Shown here: positions 12,335 through 26,245 of the stretch, piece after piece
Layout: every line of letters starts with the position of its first letter
Position numbering within the stretch: position 1 is the first letter of the stretch
DNA from: Kuschelorhynchus macadamiae
Taxonomy: Eukaryota; Arthropoda; Insecta; Coleoptera; Curculionidae
Assembly: GCA_030620095.1 (NCBI GenBank)
Contig: JAUTXW010000109.1
Location: 248,001-312,000, forward strand
DNA: 64,000 nt
Direction: 5' to 3'
The notes under the pieces: model-generated
Database searches by the model: none
Seen by the model: the letters and a program-made list of their open reading frames with translations, nothing else
What the model was told of the DNA's origin: nothing
Translations under genes and position numbers: made by a program

Positions 12335-12763
12335 TATTCACGCAAATTTGTTCATTTGTAAAGAAAAATCGTTCATATCGCTAATGATACAAAGCCATAC
12401 AAATTCAAATTTATTTGGCACTGCGCATGTCAAGGACAAGCGTCAGCATTCCGAAAAAAGGAAGGAATGGTGTGTGTGGTGTAAGACAAGCGCACAGTAA
12501 GAAGCAATTTCGAAATTCAAAATCAAACCCTTTTATCCAAGTCTCTAAAATGTGTTGTTGTTTGCAAGAAGAGTAGACAGGAGCTCCTGTAGGACAGCCG
12601 TAGTTTGAAGACCCAAGTAAATGCCCTTTTATTCAACAATTGTGTTTGTATGGCTACGCGTGGTTTTCAATATTTGGCATAAAATAAATAATTACTAGCG
12701 CGTTTACAGTCCCGCGGCTCTATTTTCTATCGAAGAGATCAACATAAAACTCAAAAACCAACA
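12335..12763 (+). repeat. 5' LTR of BEL/Pao element
   Basis: Begins TATTCACGCAAATTTG (TG mutated to TA compared with the 3' LTR) and ends AAAACCAACA. By eye about five substitutions and one 12-bp indel (at about 12555) separate it from the 3' LTR. A possible primer-binding region TGGTCATTCTCGCC follows a few bases after the LTR; I could not assign the tRNA. Confidence 0.92.
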
Positions 12764-13315
12764 TTTTTCTGGTCATTCTCGCCAAATCTAATAAATTTTA
12801 TTTTTTTAAATTTTTTTACGCAATAAATTAAAAATTTGTTGTTATATTTTCGCCATTTTTGATGTAAATTCCACAACCGGCAACCTGTCGAATAACGTGT
12901 AACCTCCCGATACTTTTCTGCACGTGCTGCCGCGCTACCGCATCAGTGGACAGCTCCAGCGCGCAGCCAGTTTTAGTTTTCACTTTTAAAATGTTTGATT
13001 GTTTATGTGATTTAGTGGTGCATATATTGGTTCGCATTTAATAATCCATTGGTAAATACACGTATTTATATTAATCGTAGAAAATAAAACCCACAATATA
13101 AGAAATTTGAAGTGTTGTTTTTGACCGGTGAAATTATTTGCTAATCTGAGGTAAAAATAACAGGTGAGCGATTCTATTTTTATACCCGTTGGGTACATTC
13201 ATTCTTTAATTTTAATCGATAAACAAAATAAAAAAAAGAAAATAACATTCGATATTCTCACTTATTTTTGTTTTAAGGAAAATTTTCTAATCATTTTTTA
13301 GCATTTGCATTAAGA

Positions 13316-14185
13316 ATGGCTTTAAATAAACGTATTAATCAGCGAAAAACTTGGAGTATTCGAATTAAAGAAGTGTATGACTTAGGAGTAAAATCGAAAA
13401 CAGATCCCTCAATAAAATCGGTTTTTAAGGCTGCCTTTGAATCTTTAGAAGATCATTATGATCAGTTTAAAATAACTCATAATCAAACAATTGGTCTTAT
13501 TGACGATACCGAGTTTGAGAGTCACGATGCTATCAGAAAAGAAACAGATACTTTTTACTACGAAACTAAAGCAACATTTTCTGAATTCTTTCCAAACGGG
13601 TTTTTGGCAAATTCCCCGTCTCTTATTCAACACAAAGATGATCTAGGCCCGCTTAAGGTACCTACTTTTGATGGAAATCCTAGAAAGTGGCCAACCTTTT
13701 ATGATATTTATATTTCTTTGGTTCACGATAACACAAATTATTCAGACATTAGAAAATTTCAGCATTTACTTTCTTTTCTAGAATGTGAACCTTCCAACCT
13801 TTTAAATTCAATTAAAATAACTGCAAAAAATTACCAAATAGCATGGAAAACTTTGACAGAGAGGTACCAAAACACTAGATTATTAGCTTCAACTTATTGG
13901 AACGCAATTTATAATGCCAGCCCTTTAAAAAATAACTCATGTAAAGATCTTAGAAAATTAATTGATATTTTTTCAGAAAACGTTAGCGCTTTAGAAAATT
14001 TAAATTTTCCAGTTAAATACTGGTGTTTTTGTCTTTTTTCGATTTTACTATCCAAAATAGATCAACAAGAACTGCAATTTTTTCTCAAAACAAATGTAAA
14101 CTTTGTAATAATTTGTTCTATAAACAACAACCCCCTTTCAAACAATGTTCTAATTTTTTGTCATACACACTCACAATCTAATTAA
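13316..14185 (+). CDS. BEL/Pao Gag protein (N-terminal part)
   Basis: A 289-residue frame beginning with an ATG after a ~550-bp leader. It contains the DUF1759-like Gag core (LKVPTFDGNPRKWPTFYDIY near residue 110, then a helix-rich region with LTERYQNTRLLASTYW). The last ~35 residues are abnormal: at 14086 a 30-bp segment (CAAAACAAATGTAAACTTTG...) is repeated at 14209, and the frame ends at 14185 before the zinc knuckle. The next frame, starting at 14246, is in the same phase, so the interruption is a short rearranged segment with stops. Gag forms the virus-like particle that packages element RNA. Confidence 0.85.
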   Translation: MALNKRINQRKTWSIRIKEVYDLGVKSKTDPSIKSVFKAAFESLEDHYDQFKITHNQTIGLIDDTEFESHDAIRKETDTFYYETKATFSEFFPNGFLANSPSLIQHKDDLGPLKVPTFDGNPRKWPTFYDIYISLVHDNTNYSDIRKFQHLLSFLECEPSNLLNSIKITAKNYQIAWKTLTERYQNTRLLASTYWNAIYNASPLKNNSCKDLRKLIDIFSENVSALENLNFPVKYWCFCLFSILLSKIDQQELQFFLKTNVNFVIICSINNNPLSNNVLIFCHTHSQSN

Positions 14186-14245
14186 AATATTTCAAAGTCA
14201 AAACTCAACAAAACAAATGTAACTTTGTAATAATTTGACAGATTT

Positions 14246-15220
14246 GTGTATGTTAAACAACAGAACGCATGCGTAAATTGCTTACGATATAATCATGCCT
14301 TAAAAGATTGCGTAAGCACATTTAATTGCAAAATATGTCGATTTAGACATCATACACTATTATGTCAACAAAATTTTAATCAAATCTCAAACCATACTAA
14401 TTCGAATTTGAACCAAAACTTAACTTACAACAATCCAAATCATATTAATTCAAATTCTAATTCAAATAATCTTGATTTATCCTATAATAATTCAAATCAA
14501 ATGAATTCAACTTTAACTTGTAACAATCCTAACTTTAATTTAATGCAAGGTCAAAATGACTCCTTGAATTGTCCACCACATCGAAATCAATTGCATAGCC
14601 AATCTTTAATTCAAAGCACAAGTTGTAATTCGGATTCTAATAAAAATCATATGCCGCAAAATGGCCTTTGCACCTCTTTATCGACTTCTTCCCCTCGTAC
14701 TACTGTTCTTTTATCTACAGTCAAGATTCAAGTATTGGATTCACGAGGCTATTTTCAAACAATTAGGGCAATATTAGACAGTGGCAGTCAGGCCAATCTA
14801 ATTAGTGAAAATTGCTTAAATCGCCTAGGTCTTTCTAGGAGAAAATTGTCTATCCCAGTTTTAGGTTTGAATCAGTCTTCTTCTGCCACTAGTGGTATTT
14901 CAACCTGCACAATAAAACCTCTTAACCAAACAGAACCCTCTTTTACATTCGAAGTCTTTGTTCTACCTAATCTGTGTGCAAACATGCCTTCAATAAAAAT
15001 TAATTACTCAAATTGGAAACATATTTTACATCTTAATCTTTCCGATGATACATTCAATATACCGGGTCCTGTAGACATGTTACTGGGTGCTGAACTATAC
15101 ACTCAAATTTTTAAGTCAGGCCGAATACCAGGAGAGCAGGAGCAACCAACAGCCTATGAAACCATCTTTGGATGGGTTTTATTAGGAAAAACCATGGAGG
15201 GGCTTCTGGTCCCACTATAA
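14246..15220 (+). CDS. BEL/Pao zinc knuckle and aspartic protease region
   Basis: A 324-residue frame in the same phase as gag. It opens with a CCHC-like knuckle pair (CVNCLRYNHALKDC and CKICRFRHHTLLC), then a long Asn/Ser-rich low-complexity linker, then a retropepsin with active site ILDSGSQANLIS (about residue 180) and the conserved GPVDMLLGAELY and ETIFGWVLLGK blocks. The protease cuts the Gag-Pol polyprotein. The frame stops at 15220 while the RT frame begins in a different phase, overlapping by about 50 bases. Most BEL elements have one continuous frame, so this is either an inactivating single-base change or a frameshifting arrangement. Confidence 0.88.
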   Translation: MYVKQQNACVNCLRYNHALKDCVSTFNCKICRFRHHTLLCQQNFNQISNHTNSNLNQNLTYNNPNHINSNSNSNNLDLSYNNSNQMNSTLTCNNPNFNLMQGQNDSLNCPPHRNQLHSQSLIQSTSCNSDSNKNHMPQNGLCTSLSTSSPRTTVLLSTVKIQVLDSRGYFQTIRAILDSGSQANLISENCLNRLGLSRRKLSIPVLGLNQSSSATSGISTCTIKPLNQTEPSFTFEVFVLPNLCANMPSIKINYSNWKHILHLNLSDDTFNIPGPVDMLLGAELYTQIFKSGRIPGEQEQPTAYETIFGWVLLGKTMEGLLVPL

Positions 15221-18200
15221 ATGCATATCTAACTTCATTTGAGGAATCTCTAGATTTTAGCATTAGAAAATTTTGGGAATTAGAGACTATCAAACCTAAA
15301 GTATTTCTATCTCCCGAGGAACAAAAATGCGAAGAGATTTTCAGAGAAACCACTACTAGAGAACCATCAGGTCGTTTCGTAGTAAACTTACCCTTTCGCC
15401 ATTCAGAACCTGATTTAGGTGACACATTTTCCATTGCATATCGCTCCTTTATGGCGCTGGAATCAAGATTTTCAAAAAATCCCGATTTTTACACATTGTA
15501 TAGCAACTTCATTAGAGACTATATAAACAATGGGCATATGTCTTTAATTCAAAATGATGATCCAAAACCAGCTCTATCTTGTTATTTACCCCACCATGGA
15601 GTTGTACGTTTAGATAAATCCACAACAAAACTTCGTGTTGTGTTCAATCCCTCCGTAAAAGGATCAAAGGGCATTAGTTTAAATGAAACCCTTTCAATCA
15701 GCCCCAGACTACAAAACGATATATCTGAGATTTTACTTAAATTTCGATTTTATTCTGTCGTATTCCTAACAGATATTAAACAACATTTTTTACAAATTAA
15801 AATTAACCCCCTTCATAGAGACTACCAAAGATCACTATGGCGTTTCAATCCTAACGAACTTATTCAAGAATATCGTTTGAACACCGTGACTTTTGGTGTG
15901 AGCTCTAGTCCTTATTTGGCAATCCGGACTCTTCAACAATTAGCCACAATAGAACGTCAAAACTACCCTCAAGCTTCTCAGGTATTATTGAATAATACAT
16001 TCATGGACGACATCTGCGCAGGCGCAGATAATCTAGATGATGCGCTTAGTCTTCAAAGGGATCTTATTGCTTTATTAAAGTTAGGAGGCTTCGAACTTAG
16101 AAAATGGGCAAGTAATAATCCCAAACTTCTTTTACATTTGCCACCATCCGATTGCCAAATTCCAGTTTCTTTCGAGAACGAGGAATCGACTTCAATCAAA
16201 GTTCTTGGGCTTCAATGGTATCCCACTTCAGACACCTTTGCCTACTCTTGTAGACCCTCAGAAAAGTCATGCACTAAAAGAAACATTCTTTCAGCTATAG
16301 CTAAAATTTGGGACCCTTTGGGGTTGTTATCGCCAGTTTCATTCTTTGCTAAAACGATAATGCAAAAACTCTGGTTGTGCAATATGTCTTGGGATGAGGA
16401 ACCCTCTGAACCTATCATTAACCTTTGGATCCAGTTTAGTAGTGAACTAAATAGTCTCTCTCAATTATCTTTGTCTCGCCATATTTTTTCAGAGGATTTA
16501 CAACGTTGCCAACTCTTTGCATTTTGTGATGCATCAGAACTTGGCTACGCCAGCTGCGTGTATATTCGTATTGAATTGCCTAACTATGAAATCAAATCAA
16601 ACCTCGTGATTGCAAAATCACGTGTGGCTCCTATTCATACAAAATCAATACCTCGATTAGAACTTCTTGGTGCTACCCTGCTATCAGATTTGTTGGAATT
16701 AGTCATTCGAAATTATTCACCTCTTATCACTATAGACGAAATCTTTGCCTTTTCGGATTCAATGGTAACTTTGCATTGGGTCACTACTTCACCCCATAAA
16801 TGGAAAATTTTTGTAGCCAATCGTGTAAGCCACATACAGGATGCTATACCCAAAGTACCTTGGTGTCATATACCTTCCGAAGAAAATCCTGCCGACTGTG
16901 CCAGTAGAGGTTTAACCCCGAAAAATATTTGTGGTCACCCACTCTGGTTTCATGGTCCGCCCTGGATAACATTACCCAGATCTGAATGGAAATTCAATAA
17001 ATTTGTAGACAATTTTTATAAGGTCGTACCTAAAGAAGTTTTTCAAGAAGAAAAACCGACTGGACTTTTAGCTACAGTACAACCAAATTATTTCGTTTTG
17101 CTAATCAATAAATTTTCAAATCTGCATTTTATTCAAAAAATCATTTGTCATTTTCTTAGAGTTATAAATAATAGGAAAAATAAATCTTCTCCTATTTCCG
17201 GAGGATTTTCTTCTCTTGAGCTACATAAATCATTGTTGGTCTTGGTTAAAACAGTTCAACAGGAATGTTTTCCCGATATTATTTTAAAAATTAAAAATCA
17301 AGAATTATTACCCAAGCCGATGCGCAAGCTTGCGCCATTTCTAGACGAGTCGGGTTTCATAAGAGTGGGCGGACGTTTGAGACATTCTAACGACCTTACT
17401 TTTGAAGCAAAACATCCTATACTCCTACCTAGAAATCATAGGTTAACCAATCTGATTATTCTTCAAACTCACAATAACAATTTCCATCCTGGTCCATTGA
17501 CTGTGCTTTATCTTATCAGACAAAAATTTTGGATTCTATCTGCTCGTAGAGCTATAAATTCGATTCTTTCAAACTGTATTCGTTGTTTTCGTTCAAAACC
17601 AAAACCTTATATGCCATTTATGGCTGACTTGCCCGCGTTTAGAGCGTCTCAGCTAAAATGCTTCTCGCATGTTTGCTTAGACTATGCTGGTCCAGTCACG
17701 ATAGCTGCTTCAAGACAACGTAAGGCACCTACTTTAAAAGCGTACATAGCCATTTTTGTAGATACCTGTGTCAAAGCTATACACATAGAACTCGTTTCTG
17801 ACCTTACAACTGAGGCTTTTATAGCTGCCCTGAGGCGATTTGTTGCCAGACGCGGTGTTTGTGTACAAATTACTAGCGACTGTGGAACTAACTTTGTGGG
17901 GGCTATCAAAGAACTTCAAAATCTTTCTAAATTTGCCGCTGAAAGCTTACACCTAAAATGGTGTTTAAACAGTCCCGGCGCTCCTCATTTTAATGGTCTT
18001 GCTGAAGCAGGAGTCAAATCAATGAAATCTCATCTTTATAAAACCATTGGTAATCAAAGTTTTACGTTCGAGGAACTTTACACTTTACTAACTCAAATTG
18101 AAGCCCTACTGAACTCTAGACCTATCTGTGAGCAAAGCTCCGATCCCAACGATCTTACGCCCTTGACCCCAGGCCATTTCCTAACTATGGAACCTTTAAA

Positions 18201-18483
18201 TTCTTCAGATCCCGATTTGACAACTTTAAAAATCAGTTCTTTGAGCCGTTGGCAGTTAATTCAACGCCTCCATTCCGATTTCTGGAAGCGCTGGAGAAAT
18301 GAGTATTTAAATACCCTGCAGCAACGCTCAAAATGGAACGATCCTTCAGTTACAATCAAACTCAATTCTTTAGTTTTGATTAAGGATGAAACTAAACCCC
18401 CCTTGCGATGGTTGTTAGGTAGAATCGTAGCAATACATCCAAGTCGTGATAAACACATAAGGGTGATTACGGTCAAAACTTAA
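15172..18483 (+). CDS. BEL/Pao Pol: reverse transcriptase, RNase H, integrase
   Basis: An 1103-residue open frame. Visible in order: RT with VVFNPSVKGSKGISLNETL, FLTDIKQHFLQIKI, VTFGVSSSPYLA and the catalytic FMDDI; RNase H with FAFCDASELGYASCVYI; the HHCC zinc-binding region of integrase (H...H...CIRC); the integrase core with LDYAGP, TSDCGTNFVGA and a downstream E (GLAEAGVKSMK); and the C-terminal DUF5641 domain (WKRWRNEYL...SLVLIKDE). The stop at 18481-18483 is probably secondary: the frame continues for 19 further BEL-like codons to a TAA at 18541. The start at 15172 is only the first ATG in this phase; the true protein is processed from Gag-Pol. Confidence 0.93.
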   Translation: MGFIRKNHGGASGPTINAYLTSFEESLDFSIRKFWELETIKPKVFLSPEEQKCEEIFRETTTREPSGRFVVNLPFRHSEPDLGDTFSIAYRSFMALESRFSKNPDFYTLYSNFIRDYINNGHMSLIQNDDPKPALSCYLPHHGVVRLDKSTTKLRVVFNPSVKGSKGISLNETLSISPRLQNDISEILLKFRFYSVVFLTDIKQHFLQIKINPLHRDYQRSLWRFNPNELIQEYRLNTVTFGVSSSPYLAIRTLQQLATIERQNYPQASQVLLNNTFMDDICAGADNLDDALSLQRDLIALLKLGGFELRKWASNNPKLLLHLPPSDCQIPVSFENEESTSIKVLGLQWYPTSDTFAYSCRPSEKSCTKRNILSAIAKIWDPLGLLSPVSFFAKTIMQKLWLCNMSWDEEPSEPIINLWIQFSSELNSLSQLSLSRHIFSEDLQRCQLFAFCDASELGYASCVYIRIELPNYEIKSNLVIAKSRVAPIHTKSIPRLELLGATLLSDLLELVIRNYSPLITIDEIFAFSDSMVTLHWVTTSPHKWKIFVANRVSHIQDAIPKVPWCHIPSEENPADCASRGLTPKNICGHPLWFHGPPWITLPRSEWKFNKFVDNFYKVVPKEVFQEEKPTGLLATVQPNYFVLLINKFSNLHFIQKIICHFLRVINNRKNKSSPISGGFSSLELHKSLLVLVKTVQQECFPDIILKIKNQELLPKPMRKLAPFLDESGFIRVGGRLRHSNDLTFEAKHPILLPRNHRLTNLIILQTHNNNFHPGPLTVLYLIRQKFWILSARRAINSILSNCIRCFRSKPKPYMPFMADLPAFRASQLKCFSHVCLDYAGPVTIAASRQRKAPTLKAYIAIFVDTCVKAIHIELVSDLTTEAFIAALRRFVARRGVCVQITSDCGTNFVGAIKELQNLSKFAAESLHLKWCLNSPGAPHFNGLAEAGVKSMKSHLYKTIGNQSFTFEELYTLLTQIEALLNSRPICEQSSDPNDLTPLTPGHFLTMEPLNSSDPDLTTLKISSLSRWQLIQRLHSDFWKRWRNEYLNTLQQRSKWNDPSVTIKLNSLVLIKDETKPPLRWLLGRIVAIHPSRDKHIRVITVKT

Positions 18484-18739
18484 CACGGACTTCTTGTGCG
18501 TCCGGTAGTTAAACTATGTCCCTTACCAATGGATTCCCGTTAAATCTTTAACCAAGTATGCATGTCGTGTGGTGTCGTTTTTTTTTTGAAATTCAGTTTT
18601 ATTTTATTATCATTTAGATATTAACTAAAATTATCTAAAAAATATAATTGGATATTTTTTTTTTTTATTATTCCTAGTTCAACGATTAATTTGTTTATAT
18701 TTTTGTTCAAAATTAACATAGAGTTAAAACTTCGTTTTA

Positions 18740-18753
18740 AGTGGGCGGAAAAA
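18740..18753 (+). other. Polypurine tract of BEL/Pao element
   Basis: AGTGGGCGGAAAAA lies immediately before the 3' LTR, in the position expected for plus-strand priming. Confidence 0.7.
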
Positions 18754-19194
18754 TGTTCACGCAAATTTGTTCTTTTGTAAAGAAAAATCGTTCATATCGC
18801 TAATGATACAAAGCCATACAAATTCAAATTTATTTGGCACTGCGCATGTCAAGGACAAGCGTCAGCATTCCGAAAAAAGGAAGGAATGGTGTGTGTGGTG
18901 TAAGACAAGCGCACAGTAAGAAGCAATTTCGAAATTCAAAATCAAACCCTTTTATCCAAGTCTCTAAAATGTGTTTGTGAGTGTCAACCCCTTTGCAAGA
19001 AGAGTAGACAGGAGCTCCTGTAGGACAGCCATGGTTTGAAGACCCAAGTAAGTGCCCTTTTATTCAACAATTGTGTTTGTATGGCTACGCGTGGTTTTCA
19101 ATATTTGGCATAAAATAAATAATTACTAGCGCGTTTACAGTCCCGCGGCTCTATTTTCTATCGAAGAGATCAACATAAAACTCAAAAACCAACA
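18754..19194 (+). repeat. 3' LTR of BEL/Pao element
   Basis: Begins TGTTCACGCAAATTTG and ends AAAACCAACA, followed by GTATA. It is 12 bp longer than the 5' LTR because of a GAGTGTCAACCCC segment. Confidence 0.93.
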
Positions 19195-19405
19195 GTATAT
19201 GTCTGATATAAAAAAATATATAGAAAAGATAATATAACAAAGTAATCATATCAACGTATTGTAGTTTTTGGGACAGTAACTTAAAACACGTAATCTCCAT
19301 ACTCAAAATAGCCTCAAAAACATTTCAGTAAAAAAAACTTAAATTATAATGCTATGTAGAAACCGATACTATAAGGTCCTGGGAGGGGCAGGTCACAGTC
19401 AGAAG

Positions 19406-19745
19406 TCATACCGCTCTGAGAGCACTTAAGTGTCGGAAAGTAGCATCCTGGCTAGTGTGTCGTACGTTCTTAATAGAATAGAGTGCAGTTTCCGTCAACT
19501 GGTCCCTTTCGTAGGCGGGTTGGTTCCTATTTAATGAAATTGTTCTTAAAATTTTTATGATGCTCATGTATCTTTCAGTTTCAGAATTTGGCAATTCTAA
19601 AACATATCTTGCATCATTTAAGAAAGCCACTCTACCTCCACTTCTCGTCTCCATTCATCATTAACGATCTCGATCACCAGATCCACTTCCATCTCAAAAG
19701 CTGCTTCCCTGGTTGCTGACATTTCAGCGATCGCTTCTTCAAAAA
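19406..19745 (-). pseudogene. Unrecognised coding-like fragment
   Basis: On the minus strand a charged peptide-like sequence (SATREAAFEMEVDLVIEIVNDEW, about 19732-19665) is followed, after a frame change near 19650, by VAFLNDARYVLELPNSETERY and a frame continuing to 19406. It reads more like real protein than the surrounding AT-rich shadows, but I do not recognise the family. It could be an old transposon fragment or a host-gene remnant. Confidence 0.3.
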
Positions 19746-19839
19746 ACGAGGTTTCATATAGGCCATTTTTAAGGTAAATTTAATGTATTCAAGAGATATG
19801 TGACCTTTCAAAGTTAAAGAGTAAATGAAACTTAATAGT

Positions 19840-23666
<3,827 letters not shown>

Positions 23667-23812
23667 GTGGTTCAAAATAAGAACGACCTGCCTTAGCCTT
23701 CGACAATGTTGACACATTCCTACCTGCTTTGGTTGGATCAATAATACTGATTTCTCTCTACTTTTTGGTAAGCTCACTTTGTTCTATTTAAGTGTAATTA
23801 AATTTAAAAAAC

Positions 23813-24400
23813 AGTCTTCCGGTTCGTCTCGTCGAAGGCCGACTTTTGTGTTATTGACATAAGTGGTTCCACGTGTTCGGTTCTGCTGCTTTATTTCGGG
23901 GGGAAACGGGAGACTCAACCGCTCAGTGTGGAAACTAACGACCCCGCTAGAAAGGGAGCAGACGCTGTGAACGTGTGAGGCCTAGTTGTTCCTGCATTCT
24001 ATCCCGTTCGTCTGCCGCAGTTCTACAAAGAATATTAGCGTAATGGCCGCTACGTGGCGGGAGTGGGAGGGATAAGGAGATAGCTTGAAAGAAAGGGTCA
24101 TCTCGTGATATCAGTAGTACTCTCAAGGGGCACCTAGTGGAAGCCAAGATGCATTTCAGAAATTAAAAGAGGAAAAATCAAGATGTATTTTACAGATTCA
24201 GGGTATTCGGGAGTTTAGAACTCGCCATCCGGACATCCTACTGATAACGTCTCCAAACTGGAATAAGGTGCAGGGTCGACTTCGAGAGTCGCCGATTTAA
24301 CGACTCTGAGCCCCGGACGGAGAGCAATCTGGCGACTGCCTAGTAGCAAAGCCAATAAGTCCTGTTATGTAACAGGAAGCTCAAGTCAAATTTAAAAAAC
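23813..24400. mobile_element. 575-bp insertion flanked by 13-bp direct repeats
   Basis: GC-richer than its surroundings. It is flanked by AAATTTAAAAAAC at 23800-23812 and 24388-24400. The second copy of the host repeat (around 27065-27078) has a single AAATTTAAAAAA at this point, that is, an empty site. The insertion's family is unknown. A minus-strand frame (23947-24147) contains PPRSGHYANILCRTAADERD, and there is a small palindrome CCTGTTATGTAACAGG near the right end. A 13-bp duplication suits target-primed retroposition better than an LTR or cut-and-paste element. Confidence 0.65.
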
Positions 24401-24773
24401 GAAGAAATGAAGATAACTGGGCAGAAAATTAAAGGAAACACTGTGGTGCGGAAGGAAAGGAGTTTACAACAAAAACATGCGCATTAAAAGACGCGAGGGT
24501 GTCTGGAAACTAGTGCAGGTAAAAAGCAAACAGGTATTTGTGATATTGTTGTTTTCTAAGTAAATTATTGCTTTTATCCAAATGCGTTGCCGTTGTCTTG
24601 TGTTTACAGATGACCAGAACTTTGTATATTGAAAAATTTTAATGAATTGGGTAATTAAGAAAATCAAGACATTTATTTACTAAATTTGATCAAAGTTTTT
24701 CCTTTTGTTGGAGAAACAAAAAGAAATCTTCAAAAACGTACGCCGACAGTTTTATTATGAGGTTAATAGATGT

Positions 24774-24775
<2 letters not shown>

Positions 24776-24816
<41 letters not shown>
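24776..24816. repeat. (TA)n microsatellite
   Basis: TA tract of about 40 bp. Confidence 0.95.
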
Positions 24817-24819
<3 letters not shown>

Positions 24820-25149
24820 ATTATTTTTATTTAAGAGCGAGTTAGTTACAGGTAGTTTGAAGACAACAGACATTTTATTATGAGGTTAATAGAATTTGTA
24901 GTGTGCCCCGGATGGACGTAACTCTACCTGTAAACATTATTATTTTGCATTTTAGGCGCGATTAAGTTATTCTTCATTAAGATTTTTGTTTATCTGAAAA
25001 ATAAAAAAGGCAATTAACATACAAGGTACAAAATAAATACAGAAAAATTGAAATATATAGTCATGAGCCAAATTAAAGAGCATTATATCATAATTTTAGC
25101 TTTACATCCGCTTAGTTACAGGTAGTTTAGGGGCAACTAGGGTAAAACA

Positions 25150-26245
25150 TGAGCTATACAAAAACCTGGATTTGAATCAGTGAAGCTATCATCAAGTGAA
25201 TAAAACGAATGATATTGGTACATTTGGAGACCAAGCAAAATGGGCTTGTCGTGAGGTCTTCGCTAGTTTGCGTGATATAGGTAACAAAAGAATTAGACGA
25301 ATGCATCATGCAAGCCATCCAAGAAAACTTCAGCATTTAAGTGCAACAAGTCGACTTGCACAGTCAAGCCTTTCCGTTTCATATTACATACTACGGAAAA
25401 ATCGAACAGAAAATTCGGTATTTGTCCAGTAATCTTGACATTCTGAAAATGTCTCATTATTATCGGGATATTTATACTGAAAGCAAAAATACTTTAACCA
25501 ACATGAAAAATGAAAAATGCGACATCAGTTATTACTATTATCGAAAATATTTAACGATAACAATAACTATAAATTTGGCCGTCCTCGATCTGGTATTTGC
25601 GTTACCTGCAGTAAACTGGAATGCTAAAACTGAATTTGAAGTTGACTTTGAGATAGAGCAACAATATCAGACTGATATTATAGTTTACAAATATTTTATA
25701 CGCATCTGGAACAAAGGTCAGTCCTGGCTGAAGAAAATGGCGATGTTGATATTATATGCTTCAAATATAAATAAAACGTGCCCTGTCCACATCTTCTCAC
25801 AACATATGTATTTTATGTATTTTACAGTCGTCAATTATGGCTTTATGTAATGTCAGTATAATCAAGCAAGACTTAAAAAAACAATATGTAGAGCTGGACG
25901 GAAGACATAGGCAAGAAAGGCTTAAATGAAATCTGCTCTGTTATTGATCATTACATTAATGCTTTTCTTCCAAACAATGTTAAAACGTATATTTTTACCG
26001 ACACCTGCCACGGTGAAAATCAAAACCAGACTGTAATGAAATATCGGCAGACTTTGGCAGTTAATGGACATTTTCAAGAAATTCACCATTATTTTCTTCA
26101 ACACGGCCGCAGTTTCATCCCCTCCCTACAATTCGGTATCACTGAAAAAATGCAAAGACAGCTAGACACGGTAGAGTGTCTAATGGACTGGATCCGAATT
26201 ATTAGCCGGAAATATAAGGTTGTTAAGGTAAAACCGATTATATAA
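25150..26245 (+). pseudogene. Decayed transposon-derived protein, DUF7869-like
   Basis: Pieces in several plus-strand frames. SHYYRDIYTES (about 25452) resembles the segment that precedes a cysteine-rich region in this group. IFTDTCHGENQNQTVM (about 25990-26040) and HHYFLQHGRSFIPSLQFG (about 26083-26136) resemble the D-x-C-x-G-Q-N and HxFLxxGHSFxPxDRDFG motifs of the RNase-H-fold, DDE-like proteins now called DUF7869, which are common in insect repeats. A 25196-25432 frame precedes them. Stops and frameshifts are frequent. The family assignment is from memory of motif style and moderately uncertain; function, if any, was probably transposition. Confidence 0.5.

Larger units (their letters stand above)
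12335..19194 (+). mobile_element. BEL/Pao LTR retrotransposon, nearly full length
   Basis: About 6.86 kb with two nearly identical LTRs (12335-12763, 18754-19194), flanked by GCATA and GTATA (5-bp target duplication with one mismatch). Inside, the order is gag, zinc knuckle, aspartic protease, reverse transcriptase, RNase H, integrase, which is the BEL/Pao order. Coding damage consists of an insertion/duplication near the end of gag, a one-base frame change between protease and RT, and one late stop. It lies in the receptor intron, antisense to the receptor gene. Confidence 0.93.
23667..24905. repeat. Unclassified dispersed repeat, copy 1
   Basis: Segments at 23667-23812 and 24388-24490 match, in the same order, 26937-27180. 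A further shared piece, GTTAGTTACAGGTAGTTTG...GACAACAG, is at about 24840 here and 27224 in the second copy, and is repeated near 25112. The copies differ by the 575-bp insertion annotated separately. Confidence 0.7.

Noticed and set aside
12828..13198. Minus-strand frames in the BEL leader
   Set aside because: They lie in the element's 5' untranslated region, antisense, without motifs.
17682..17919. Minus-strand frames within BEL integrase
   Set aside because: Antisense shadows of the Pol frame, as at 15111-15434 and 18261-18476.
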